The position numbers were made by a program, and so were the translations under genes. Below, piece after piece: positions 20,126 to 28,025 of a DNA stretch of 64,000 nt; the first letter of the stretch is position 1, and every line of letters starts with the position of its first letter. The stretch comes from Sphaerisporangium sp040649355 (GTDB lineage: Bacteria > Actinomycetota > Actinomycetes > Streptosporangiales > Streptosporangiaceae). Below the pieces are notes generated by a model, which had not been told where the DNA came from, ran no database searches, and saw only the letters and a list, made by a program, of their open reading frames with translations. Location of the stretch: the NCBI RefSeq assembly GCF_043197795.1, contig NZ_JBICTU010000010.1, forward strand, positions 180,691-244,690, read 5' to 3'.

Positions 20126-21211
20126 TCAGGAGTGTTTGTGGGAGCGGCTGATCTCTACCCAGCGGGCGAGGGTCTCGGCCGCGCGGCCGGAGTCGACGGC
20201 CTCTGACACGCGCTCGTACGCCGACCTCATGGCGGCCACGAACGCCTCACCCGAGACGCCTGACTCGGGATCCGCGAGACCGGGCTCGGTGGTGGGCGCA
20301 AGGCTCACCAGGGCGGCGGCGGCGTTGAGGAGGACGGCGTCGCGGATCGGGCCGGTCTTGCCTCCCACCAGATCGTGCACGGCGCGCGCGTTGAACTCGA
20401 CGTCGCCGCCGCGCAGCGCGTCGGGCTCCGATCGCGGAACGCCCACGTCGAGCGGGTCGAAGGAGATCTGGACGGCCGTGCCGTCCCTGACCACCCAGAC
20501 CGTCGAGGTCGTGGCCGTGGACAGCTCGTCGAGCCCGTCGTCGCCCCGGAACACCAGCGCCGACACGCTCCGCTCGGCGAAGACCCCGGCGACGACCGGA
20601 AGCATGCGCGCGTCGTAGACGCCGATCGCCTGTGCCGACGGGCGGGCCGGGTTGGTCAGCGGGCCGATGAAGTTGAAGAAGGTCGGGATGCCGATCTCCT
20701 TGCGCACCGGACCGGCGAACCGCAGGGCCGGGTGGTAGACCGGCGCGAAGCAGAACGCGATGCCCGCCTCGACGGCCGTGCGCGCCGTGAGCTCGGGAGG
20801 CAGGTCGAGGGCGATGCCGAGGTACTCAAGGACGTCGGCGGCGCCGCACGACGAGGAGGCCGCGCGGCTGCCGTGCTTGATGACCCGGGCCCCCGCGGCG
20901 GCGGCGACGATCGAGGCCATCGTCGAGACGTTGACGGTGTGGGCGCGGTCGCCGCCGGTGCCCACGATGTCGACCGTCGGGCCCTCGACCCTCAGCGGGG
21001 TGGCGCGATCGAGCATCGTGCGCGCGAGCCCGACCACCTCGGCGACCGTCTCGCCCTTGGCACGCAGGGCCGTGGCGAAGGCGGCGATCTGGGCGGGGGT
21101 CGCGGACCCGGACATGATCTCTTCCATGGCCCACGCGGTCTCGTCCGCGGTGAGATGCTCTTGGTTGAGCAGGGCCGTGAGCAGCGCGGGCCACGTAGTG
21201 CGCGCGTCCAT
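20126..21211 (-). CDS. trpD: Anthranilate phosphoribosyltransferase
   Basis: 361 residues, normal length for TrpD. It transfers phosphoribosyl from PRPP to anthranilate, the second step of tryptophan synthesis. Motifs: VDIVGTGGDRAHTVNVST (PRPP-binding GTGGD), KHGSRAASSSCGAADVLE, and FFNFIGPLTNPARP. ATG 21211 has CCGGAGA upstream. It begins 14 nt after the receiver-like gene on the same strand, so the two share an operon, and no other trp genes are nearby. Rv2192c of M. tuberculosis occupies the same position next to ctaE. Confidence 0.96.
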   Translation of the reverse strand: MDARTTWPALLTALLNQEHLTADETAWAMEEIMSGSATPAQIAAFATALRAKGETVAEVVGLARTMLDRATPLRVEGPTVDIVGTGGDRAHTVNVSTMASIVAAAAGARVIKHGSRAASSSCGAADVLEYLGIALDLPPELTARTAVEAGIAFCFAPVYHPALRFAGPVRKEIGIPTFFNFIGPLTNPARPSAQAIGVYDARMLPVVAGVFAERSVSALVFRGDDGLDELSTATTSTVWVVRDGTAVQISFDPLDVGVPRSEPDALRGGDVEFNARAVHDLVGGKTGPIRDAVLLNAAAALVSLAPTTEPGLADPESGVSGEAFVAAMRSAYERVSEAVDSGRAAETLARWVEISRSHKHS

Positions 21212-21225
21212 TGGGGTGTCTCCGG

Positions 21226-21621
21226 TCAGTGAGAGATGCGGGTGGACGAACGGTGCCGCATGAGGCCCGCCACGGCCTCCGCCAGCGTCATCGGGTCGAG
21301 CGGCTGGGCCACGACCGCGTCGGCGCGGGACCAGTCGGCGAGCCATCGGTCGTCGCGGCGACCGATGATCAGGCAGATCGGCGGGCAGTCGTAGACCTCG
21401 TCCTTGGCCTGGCGGCTGATGCCCATGCCCCCGGCGGGAACGGCCTCCCCGTCGAGCACGGCGACGTCGATCTCCCCGGAGTCGAGCTGCTTGATGACGG
21501 CGGGCTGCGTCGCGCACTCCACGATCTCCACGAGGGGCACGTCGGCGGCCGGACGCCGCCCGATCGCCAGCCGCACCTTCTCGCGGGTGCTTGCGTCGTC
21601 ACTGTAGACGAGAACCCTCAT
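21226..21621 (-). CDS. Receiver-like (pseudo-response-regulator) protein coupled to trpD
   Basis: 131 residues with a CheY-like alternating pattern: MRVLVYSDDASTREKVRLAI, then IDVAVLDGEA as the phospho-acceptor-like strand, then PPICLIIGRRDD, and LDPMTLAEAVAGLM as helix 5. The conserved lysine of active receivers is not evident, and there is no output domain. The start is ambiguous: ATG 21621 is chosen, with in-frame GTGs at 21627 and 21639. It is divergent from ctaE and 14 nt upstream of trpD. A role in coordinating tryptophan synthesis or respiration would be speculation. Confidence 0.75.
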   Translation of the reverse strand: MRVLVYSDDASTREKVRLAIGRRPAADVPLVEIVECATQPAVIKQLDSGEIDVAVLDGEAVPAGGMGISRQAKDEVYDCPPICLIIGRRDDRWLADWSRADAVVAQPLDPMTLAEAVAGLMRHRSSTRISH

Positions 21622-21802
21622 GCTCACGGTCGCGCTCACTATCGATTGACGAGGTATGGTCACCACGGATGCTACCTGTCCCCGCCGACGGAATCCCAGA
21701 CCAGTCAGACTTGGCGTAGTTCCGGCCGTATGTCTCGTTTATGGGACCGATGCGCCCGCAACCGGGGGGTCGTGCGGCGACCCAACCAGGAGAGCCGCAA
21801 TA

Positions 21803-22429
21803 ATGCTGGGCGTGGCGACAGCATCCGCAATTACGACGACGACAGCACCATCGTCCCGCCGGCCCAACTTGGTCAGCGTCGGGACGATCGTTTGGCTGTC
21901 CTCTGAGCTCATGTTCTTCGCGGCGCTGTTCGCGATGTACTTCACCATCCGGTCGGTCAGTCTCGGCCAGGACAAGCCCTGGCCCACGCTGCCCGAAGGC
22001 GTCCACCTGGACGTCCCGTACGCGCTGGTCAACACGATCGTCCTGGTCCTGTCGAGTGTGACGTGCCAGCTGGGCGTGTGGGCCGCTGAGAAGGGCCAGG
22101 TCAAGAAGCTCCGGTTCTGGTACGTCATCAGCTTCCTCATGGGCGCCTGGTTCGTCGGAGGCCAGCTGTACGAGTACCACAACCTGGTGGAAGAGGGCGT
22201 GACCCTGTCCTCCAACGCCTATGGTTCGGTCTTCTACCTCACCACGGGCTTCCACGGCCTGCACGTGACCGGTGGTCTGATCGCGTTCCTGTTCATGCTG
22301 GGACGCACGTACGCCGCGAAGCGCTTCACCCATGAGCAGGCCACCAGCGCGATCGTCGTGTCCTACTACTGGCACTTCGTCGACGTCGTCTGGATCGGCC
22401 TCTTCGCGACCATCTACATCATCAAATGA
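21803..22429 (+). CDS. ctaE: Cytochrome c oxidase subunit III
   Basis: 208 residues with about five membrane helices. Family motifs include WLSSELMFFAALFAMYF, EYHNLVEEG and FYLTTGFHGLHVTGG, and the C-terminal helix SYYWHFVDVVWIGLF. It is part of the aa3-type oxidase, which in actinobacteria forms a supercomplex with the bc1 complex. ATG 21803 has AGGAGA upstream; the longer frame from 21656 would add an unsupported leader. The ctaE-qcrC-qcrA-qcrB order and 4-8-nt overlaps mark one operon. Confidence 0.97.
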   Translation: MLGVATASAITTTTAPSSRRPNLVSVGTIVWLSSELMFFAALFAMYFTIRSVSLGQDKPWPTLPEGVHLDVPYALVNTIVLVLSSVTCQLGVWAAEKGQVKKLRFWYVISFLMGAWFVGGQLYEYHNLVEEGVTLSSNAYGSVFYLTTGFHGLHVTGGLIAFLFMLGRTYAAKRFTHEQATSAIVVSYYWHFVDVVWIGLFATIYIIK

Positions 22430-22446
22430 TCGGAACGAGGATATCG

Positions 22447-23277
22447 GTGAACTCGATCACCGCACGGAGGCGGCATCCACTCGCGCGATATGCCGTCCTC
22501 CTTCTGGCCCTGAGCCTCCTCGGAGGGGTGTACGCCCTGCTCGCGCCCGGAGGCGACCGGGCCGACGCGGCGATCGCCTCCGGCAGGGCGGACGACGTGG
22601 CCGCGGGCAAGGAGCTCTTCGCGGCGCACTGCGCGAGCTGCCACGGCCTGAACGCCGAGGGCTCCTACGCGCCCGGCGGTGCATCGGGCCCGAGCCTCAT
22701 CGGCGCCGGCGCGGCGGCCGTGGACTTCCAGGTGTCCAGCGGCCGCATGCCGTTCGCGAACCCCGGCCCCCAGGCTCCGCGCAAGCGTCCCGCCGAGTGG
22801 GTCAACCCGGACACCGTCCGGCAGCTCGCCGCCTACGTGCAGTCGCTCGGCGGCGGTCCCGCCAAGCCTTCCCTGGAGTCGGTGGACCCGGCCAAGGGCG
22901 ACCCCGCCAAGGGGGGTGAGCTGTTCCGGGCCAACTGCATCCAGTGCCACAACTTCGTGGGCTCGGGCGGCGGCCTGACCTACGGCAAGTACGCGCCTCC
23001 GCTGAACCCCGCCACACCCACCCAGATCTACGAGGCGATGGCCACGGGCCCGCAGGCCATGCCGGTCTTCAACGACAGCACGATCACCCCCGAGCAGAAG
23101 CGCGACATGATCGCGTACATCGTCGGCGCACGTAACCAGCCCGACCCGGGCGGCAGCGGCCTCGGCCGGATCGGCCCTGTCACCGAGGGCCTCGTGGCCT
23201 GGGTCGTGGGCATCAGCCTCCTCGCCCTCGCCGCCATCTGGATCACCGCGAAGAAGCGTCAGGCCAACCATGACTGA
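22447..23277 (+). CDS. qcrC: Cytochrome bc1 complex diheme cytochrome c subunit
   Basis: 276 residues from GTG 22447, which has GAGG 7 nt upstream. An alternative ATG 22426 overlaps the ctaE stop (ATGA) and is also possible. Membrane anchors lie at both ends, with two c-type haem motifs between: CASCH (residues in AAHCASCHGLN) and CIQCH (RANCIQCHNF). In actinobacteria the diheme QcrC replaces soluble cytochrome c, passing electrons from the Rieske centre directly to CtaC. It overlaps qcrA by 8 nt. Confidence 0.96.
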   Translation: MNSITARRRHPLARYAVLLLALSLLGGVYALLAPGGDRADAAIASGRADDVAAGKELFAAHCASCHGLNAEGSYAPGGASGPSLIGAGAAAVDFQVSSGRMPFANPGPQAPRKRPAEWVNPDTVRQLAAYVQSLGGGPAKPSLESVDPAKGDPAKGGELFRANCIQCHNFVGSGGGLTYGKYAPPLNPATPTQIYEAMATGPQAMPVFNDSTITPEQKRDMIAYIVGARNQPDPGGSGLGRIGPVTEGLVAWVVGISLLALAAIWITAKKRQANHD

Positions 23278-24343
23278 GAACCGGAACGACATCGACCAGC
23301 CCGACGACCGCGTCCCGAGGCGCGTCATCGGCACCCCCCCTCCGCGGGGTGAGGAGTCCGTGCTCGGCGCGCCGCCCAAGGACGACGGTCCGATCGTGTT
23401 CGAAGGGGTGAAGTTCCCCGACCCGGCGGCCGCGCGCAGGGGCGAGCGCGTCGCCGCCCTGCTGTTCGTGGTCGCCTTCCTGGCGGGCGTCGCCTTCGTG
23501 GTCTCGTACGTCGTCTTCCAGGTCGGCACGATCGACCGCACCCAGGTCTCCAACTTCGCCCTCGGCGGCACGCTGACGATCGCCCTGTTGTCCCTGGCGG
23601 CCGGCATCGTGGTCTGGGTCCGGCAGATCATGCCTAAGTACAGCCTCGTGCAGGAGCGCCACCCGATGGCCTCCGCGCCCCAGGTGCGCGAGGAGGTCGA
23701 GAAGACCTTCCTGCAGGGCGCCGAGGAGAGCGGCTTCGTCCGGCACAAGCTGCTGCGCCGCACGCTTCTGCTGGCCTCCGCCCCGCTCGGCCTGCTGCCG
23801 CTGGTGCTGCTGAAGGACCTCGGCCCGCTGCCGGGCACCTCGCTGCGGCACACGGTCTGGAACAAGGGCCGCCGCCTGATCGTCGAGGGGACCCACGAGC
23901 CGATCCGCGCGGCGGACTTCAACTCCCCCGGCGGCATCCTGTCGGTGGTGCCCGAGGGGTACGAGGAAGACCTCAACGCCCTGGCCAAGGCGACCTTGAT
24001 CCTGATCAAGTTCCGGCCGGAAGAGATCAAATCGGGCACCAAGCTCAATTGGACCTACGACAGCATCGTTGCATACTCTAAAATCTGCACGCACGTGGGC
24101 TGTCCGGCAGCGCTCTACGAGCAGACGACGCACCACATCCTCTGCCCCTGTCACCAGTCCACCTTCGACGCGGCAGACGGAGCGAAGGTCATCTTCGGCC
24201 CCGCCGCGCGTCCCCTGCCCCAGCTGCCGATCGGGGTCGACGGCGAGGGGTACCTCATCGCACAGAGCGACTTCAATGTCCCGGTCGGACCCAGCTTCTG
24301 GGAGCGCGGGGACGCCGAAGCCGAAGCTAGGGGGCAGAAATGA
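23270..24343 (+). CDS. qcrA: Rieske iron-sulfur subunit of the bc1 complex
   Basis: 357 residues, long for a Rieske protein but usual for actinobacteria, with three N-terminal membrane spans. The C-terminal domain carries the 2Fe-2S ligands CTHVGCP and CPCHQSTFD. It accepts electrons from menaquinol at the Qo site. ATG 23270 overlaps qcrC by 8 nt, and its stop overlaps the qcrB start (ATGA). The motif spacing is intact. Confidence 0.97.
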   Translation: MTENRNDIDQPDDRVPRRVIGTPPPRGEESVLGAPPKDDGPIVFEGVKFPDPAAARRGERVAALLFVVAFLAGVAFVVSYVVFQVGTIDRTQVSNFALGGTLTIALLSLAAGIVVWVRQIMPKYSLVQERHPMASAPQVREEVEKTFLQGAEESGFVRHKLLRRTLLLASAPLGLLPLVLLKDLGPLPGTSLRHTVWNKGRRLIVEGTHEPIRAADFNSPGGILSVVPEGYEEDLNALAKATLILIKFRPEEIKSGTKLNWTYDSIVAYSKICTHVGCPAALYEQTTHHILCPCHQSTFDAADGAKVIFGPAARPLPQLPIGVDGEGYLIAQSDFNVPVGPSFWERGDAEAEARGQK

Positions 24344-26013
24344 GCCTCGACGGTCCTCCCAAGGCCATCGCGGGACCCGCGAGTTTCATCGACGACCGCA
24401 TCGGCGCGGGCAACTTCCTCAAGCGCAACCTGCGCAAGGTCTTCCCGGACCACTGGTCGTTCCTGCTCGGTGAGATCGCGCTCTACTCCTTCATCATCCT
24501 GCTTCTGACCGGTACGTTCCTGACGTTCTGGTTCAAGCCGAGCATGGCCGAGGTCACCTACAACGGCTCTTACGGGCCGCTCGTGGGCGTCCACATGTCG
24601 CAGGCCTACGAGTCCTCGCTGCACATCAGCTTCGACGTCCGCGGCGGTCTGCTGATCCGCCAGATCCACCACTGGGCGGCGCTGCTGTTCGTGGCGGGCA
24701 TGATGGTGCACATGCTCCGCGTGTTCTTCACCGGCGCCTACCGCAAGCCGCGCGAGCTCAACTGGATCATCGGTGTGCTTCTTCTCACACTCGCGCTCGC
24801 CGAGGGCCTGACCGGCTACTCCCTCCCCGACGACCTGCTCTCCGGCGCCGGTCTGCGGATCACCGAGGGTGTGGCCATCTCCCTCCCGCTTGTCGGCACG
24901 TACATCACGTACTTCCTGTTCGGCGGCGAGTATCCCGGCGAGGACGTGATCTCGCGGTTCTACAGCCTGCACATCCTGCTGATCCCGGGCATCCTGCTGG
25001 CGCTCATCTCCGCGCACATGATCCTCATGTGGGTGCAGAAGCACACGCAGATGCCGGGCAAGGGCCGCACCGAGACCAACGTGGTGGGCGCTCCGTTCTA
25101 CCCGGCCTTCATGGCCAAGGCCGGCGCCTACTTCCTGTTCACCTTCGGTGTGCTGGCGCTGCTCGGCACGTTCGCGCAGATCAACCCGATCTGGTTGTTC
25201 GGCCCGTACACGCCGGCCGACATCTCGGCGGGTTCCCAGCCCGACTTCTACATGGGCTTCCTGGAAGGCTCGCTGCGGCTCATGCCCGCGTGGGAGATCA
25301 ACTTCCTGGGGTACACCCTCCCGCTGAGCGTGCTCATCCCGGCTCTGCTGCCGATGGGCATCATCATGACCGGCCTCGCGCTCTATCCGTTCGCCGAGCA
25401 GTGGATCACCGGCGACAGGAGCGAGCACCACGTGGCCGACCGGCCGCGCAACAACCCGCACCGCACCTCGATCGGCCTCGCGGCCATCACGTTCTATGGT
25501 GTGCTGTGGCTGCTGGGCGCCAACGACTGGATCTCGGCGAAGTTCCACATCTCGCTCTACACCACGACCGAGGTCGGGCGGGTGCTGGTCTTCGTGGGGC
25601 CGGCGATCGCGTACTTCATCACCTACCGGATGTGCATCGGGCTCCAGCGCAAGGACCTCGAACTGGTGGTCCACGGTGTGGAGTCCGGCGTCATCAAGCG
25701 CCTGCCGCACGGTGAGTACATCGAGGTCCACGTGCCCCCGGCCGATGACCTGGTGGCCCTGGTCCAGGGGAAGAAGTCCATCCCCGCCATCGAGGCCGGC
25801 CCGGACGGCGACGGCGTCCCCCCCAAGGGGATGCGGAACCCGCTCGGCAGGCTCCGGGCCAAGCTCAGCGAGACGTACTCGGCCGACACCGACGCGATCG
25901 CGCTCGACACGGCCCACAACGGCCACCACGACGGGCACGACGGCCACGGGGCAACGCCCGCCGCGGTCGGCACGGGTCACGGCGACGAGGACACCAAGGC
26001 CCTCGGCCACTGA
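24340..26013 (+). CDS. qcrB: Cytochrome b subunit of the bc1 complex
   Basis: 557 residues with eight or more helices. The b-type haem histidines lie in RQIHHWAALLFVAGMMVHMLR and YSLHILLIPGILLALISAHMI (each quoted in part), and the Qo-site PEF-like segment is in the C-terminal half. The tail after about residue 430 is hydrophilic and ends in a His/Gly/Asp-rich stretch (GHHDGHDGHG), as in other actinobacterial QcrB proteins. In mycobacteria this subunit is the target of imidazopyridine drugs such as Q203. It ends 33 nt before a strong terminator. Confidence 0.97.
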   Translation: MSLDGPPKAIAGPASFIDDRIGAGNFLKRNLRKVFPDHWSFLLGEIALYSFIILLLTGTFLTFWFKPSMAEVTYNGSYGPLVGVHMSQAYESSLHISFDVRGGLLIRQIHHWAALLFVAGMMVHMLRVFFTGAYRKPRELNWIIGVLLLTLALAEGLTGYSLPDDLLSGAGLRITEGVAISLPLVGTYITYFLFGGEYPGEDVISRFYSLHILLIPGILLALISAHMILMWVQKHTQMPGKGRTETNVVGAPFYPAFMAKAGAYFLFTFGVLALLGTFAQINPIWLFGPYTPADISAGSQPDFYMGFLEGSLRLMPAWEINFLGYTLPLSVLIPALLPMGIIMTGLALYPFAEQWITGDRSEHHVADRPRNNPHRTSIGLAAITFYGVLWLLGANDWISAKFHISLYTTTEVGRVLVFVGPAIAYFITYRMCIGLQRKDLELVVHGVESGVIKRLPHGEYIEVHVPPADDLVALVQGKKSIPAIEAGPDGDGVPPKGMRNPLGRLRAKLSETYSADTDAIALDTAHNGHHDGHDGHGATPAAVGTGHGDEDTKALGH

Positions 26014-26046
26014 GCCGCCGGCTCCGGAGTACACGAACAAGAAAGA

Positions 26047-26086
26047 CCACAGGGCCCGGACGCGAGATCGCGTCCGGGCCCTGTGG
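26047..26086. terminator. Perfect 19-bp stem bidirectional terminator
   Basis: CCACAGGGCCCGGACGCGA (26047-26065) and its exact complement (26068-26086) enclose a tiny loop. It lies 33 nt after the qcrB stop and just 8 nt before the convergent Ldt stop, so it can serve both transcripts. Confidence 0.85.
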
Positions 26087-26094
26087 CGTCTCCG

Positions 26095-27375
26095 TCAGGA
26101 AGTGCCCTTGTTCTTCTTCTCGTCCGCCGTGGTGGCGGTGTGGTCGGCCGCGGGGTACGCCGACAGCGTCTCGGTGGTGAACCCCGACCGCAGGCCGCTC
26201 CAGCGGAGCCACTGCGGCCAGGTCTCCTGCCAGTGGCCCCACCCGTTGGCCGGGTCGAGCTGGCGGGGCGTGCCGCTCACGATGATCGGGTCGCCGATCA
26301 GGGTCGTCTCCTTGAACCACTTGGCGTTCGACGGGCTGACATTGATGCAGCCGTGGCTGACGTTGGAGTTGCCCTGCGAGCCCACCGACCAGGGAGCGCC
26401 GTGGACGTACTCCCCGCTGTCGGAGATCCGCACGGTGTCGTACACGGTCAGGCTGTAGTAACCGGCGCTGCCGGGCCCCGCGTCGGGGTTGGTCATGGTG
26501 GTGACGTCCTCGCGCGACATCGCCAGGTGGACGCCGTTGGTCGTGTAGTGCCTCCAGTCGCCGCCCTCGCCGGCGCTGAGCGGCACGGTCCTGACGACCT
26601 GGCCGTCGCGCTTGACCGTCATCTGGTGCGAGACGGTGTCCGCGTGGCTGATCTGGGACCGCCCGATGGTGAACTCCCGGACGTAGTCCTGGCGGCCGTA
26701 CATTCCGGCGCCGCCGTGCACCCCGGCGAGCTGCGCCACCAGCTTCACCTTGGTGTGGGCGGGCCAGTACTGCTTGGGCCTGAAGCTGACCGACTTGTCG
26801 TCGAACCAGTGCCACGCCCCCTCGACCGGGTTGGAGGCCTGCACCATGAGGTTGCGCTCCACCGAGACCCGGTCGGTGATGGGATGGTCGAAGGTCAGCA
26901 TGATCGGCATGCCGATGCCGACCGTCAGGCCGGTGATCTCCTTGTTGGGAAGGATCTTGTCGATCGCGAACAGCTGGGACGCCTTGACCGTGGAGAACTC
27001 GCTGCTCACCTGCTTGGTCCTGCCCGCGGGGTCCACGGCGACGACGGTCACCTGGTAGGTCTCCCCCGGGGCCATGGCGCGCTTGCTTCGCCACTGGGTG
27101 CGGTCCGCGCTCAACAGGCCCGCGACGGGCGTGTCCTTGGACTTGACGCGGACGCTGACGCTCCTGAGAGCGCCGTTGACGGCTCCGACCATGACGGGCA
27201 GTTCAGGTGCCACCTGGGTCGCCCCGTTGCCCGGAGAAACGCTCACAGCCAGCTCAGCCCGTGAACCAGCGGTGTCTTGTCCTTCTCGGTCGGTGCCGTT
27301 CGTACAACCGCCCGCCAGCAACAGGGCCAACGCCCCCGCCCCAAGGGCGACCACCCGGATCTCGACGTGTCCCAC
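26095..27375 (-). CDS. L,D-transpeptidase lipoprotein (LdtMt2-like)
   Basis: 426 residues. A lipoprotein signal ends in the lipobox LLAGGC with lipidated C24. Two immunoglobulin-like domains follow (about 40-150 and 150-250), and then the YkuD catalytic domain with the HG-x14-SHGC motif: H in YVHGAPW and nucleophile Cys in VSHGCINVS. It makes 3-3 meso-Dap cross-links and is inhibited by carbapenems in relatives. A Trp-rich C-terminal extension (WGHWQETWPQWLRW) is typical of LdtMt2. GTG 27375 has GGGGAG upstream. It is a single-gene unit between the qcr and cta operons. Confidence 0.94.
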   Translation of the reverse strand: MGHVEIRVVALGAGALALLLAGGCTNGTDREGQDTAGSRAELAVSVSPGNGATQVAPELPVMVGAVNGALRSVSVRVKSKDTPVAGLLSADRTQWRSKRAMAPGETYQVTVVAVDPAGRTKQVSSEFSTVKASQLFAIDKILPNKEITGLTVGIGMPIMLTFDHPITDRVSVERNLMVQASNPVEGAWHWFDDKSVSFRPKQYWPAHTKVKLVAQLAGVHGGAGMYGRQDYVREFTIGRSQISHADTVSHQMTVKRDGQVVRTVPLSAGEGGDWRHYTTNGVHLAMSREDVTTMTNPDAGPGSAGYYSLTVYDTVRISDSGEYVHGAPWSVGSQGNSNVSHGCINVSPSNAKWFKETTLIGDPIIVSGTPRQLDPANGWGHWQETWPQWLRWSGLRSGFTTETLSAYPAADHTATTADEKKNKGTS

Positions 27376-27476
27376 GTTACGTCTCCCCCGCTCCGATGGA
27401 TCACTCCTTGTGAGTTATTACCCGGTTACAGCGTGTCGCGTACCTTCGCTCAAGGAGAAACGCCGAAACGACCTGC

Positions 27477-27537
27477 AAAAAAGGCCTCGCGGACGACCGA
27501 CGGTTCCTTGAAGGAAACCGCAGGTCGCCCGCGAGGC
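27477..27537 (-). terminator. Rho-independent terminator of the cta operon
   Basis: Minus strand: GCCTCGCGGGCGACC and its near-complement make a long stem (54 nt, few mismatches, small loop near CCTTCAAGG) followed by TTTTTT (27477-27482). It lies about 90 nt after the ctaF stop. Confidence 0.85.
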
Positions 27538-27629
27538 AGGCCGTACGGAGCGCGATCAGACGTGATCGGCGGAGGGGGTAGGCGCGGAGGCCGGCCCGGC
27601 GCGGAGGCGCTCGCCGGCCTCTGTCCCGG

Positions 27630-28025
27630 TCAGTGCGAGAAGTGACCCCGGTAGTACTGGAAGACGAAGCCGATCGAGGCCATGATGACCGCGAAAGCCC
27701 CGATGAGGAACATCCACCAGCCGATGACGAATCCGACGACCATGAACGCGGCCGCCAGGCAGACGAACAGCGGCCACCAGCTCGACGGGCTGAAGAAGCC
27801 CAGCTCGCCGGCGCCGTCGCTGATCTCGGCGTCCTTCCTGTCCTCCGGCTGCTCGCCGATGCGGCGGGCGGTGAAGAGCAGGTAATAGCCGATCATCAGG
27901 GCGAGGCCCACGGAGATGGCCAGCGCGGTGGTGCCGGTCGGCTCCTTCGACCAGAACCAGTAGACGAGGTCCACCGCGCCGAAGAAGACGCCGCAGAGCA
28001 GAAACATCCAGCCCTGAACCTTCAT
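27630..28025 (-). CDS. ctaF: Cytochrome c oxidase subunit IV (actinobacterial)
   Basis: 131 residues with four predicted helices, matching the actinobacterial CtaF/subunit IV family (MKVQGWMFLLCGVFFGAVDLV in part; SPSSWWPLFVCLAAAFMVVG in part). It packs against CtaD in the supercomplex and has no cofactor. Its ATG overlaps the ctaD stop (ATGA, 28022-28025), so it is last in ctaC-ctaD-ctaF. Confidence 0.95.
   Translation of the reverse strand: MKVQGWMFLLCGVFFGAVDLVYWFWSKEPTGTTALAISVGLALMIGYYLLFTARRIGEQPEDRKDAEISDGAGELGFFSPSSWWPLFVCLAAAFMVVGFVIGWWMFLIGAFAVIMASIGFVFQYYRGHFSH

Noticed and set aside
22414..24154. Antisense frames over qcrC/qcrA (303-544 codons)
   Set aside because: They are shadows of the qcr genes; the products are Arg/Gly/Ala/Val-rich with no family features.
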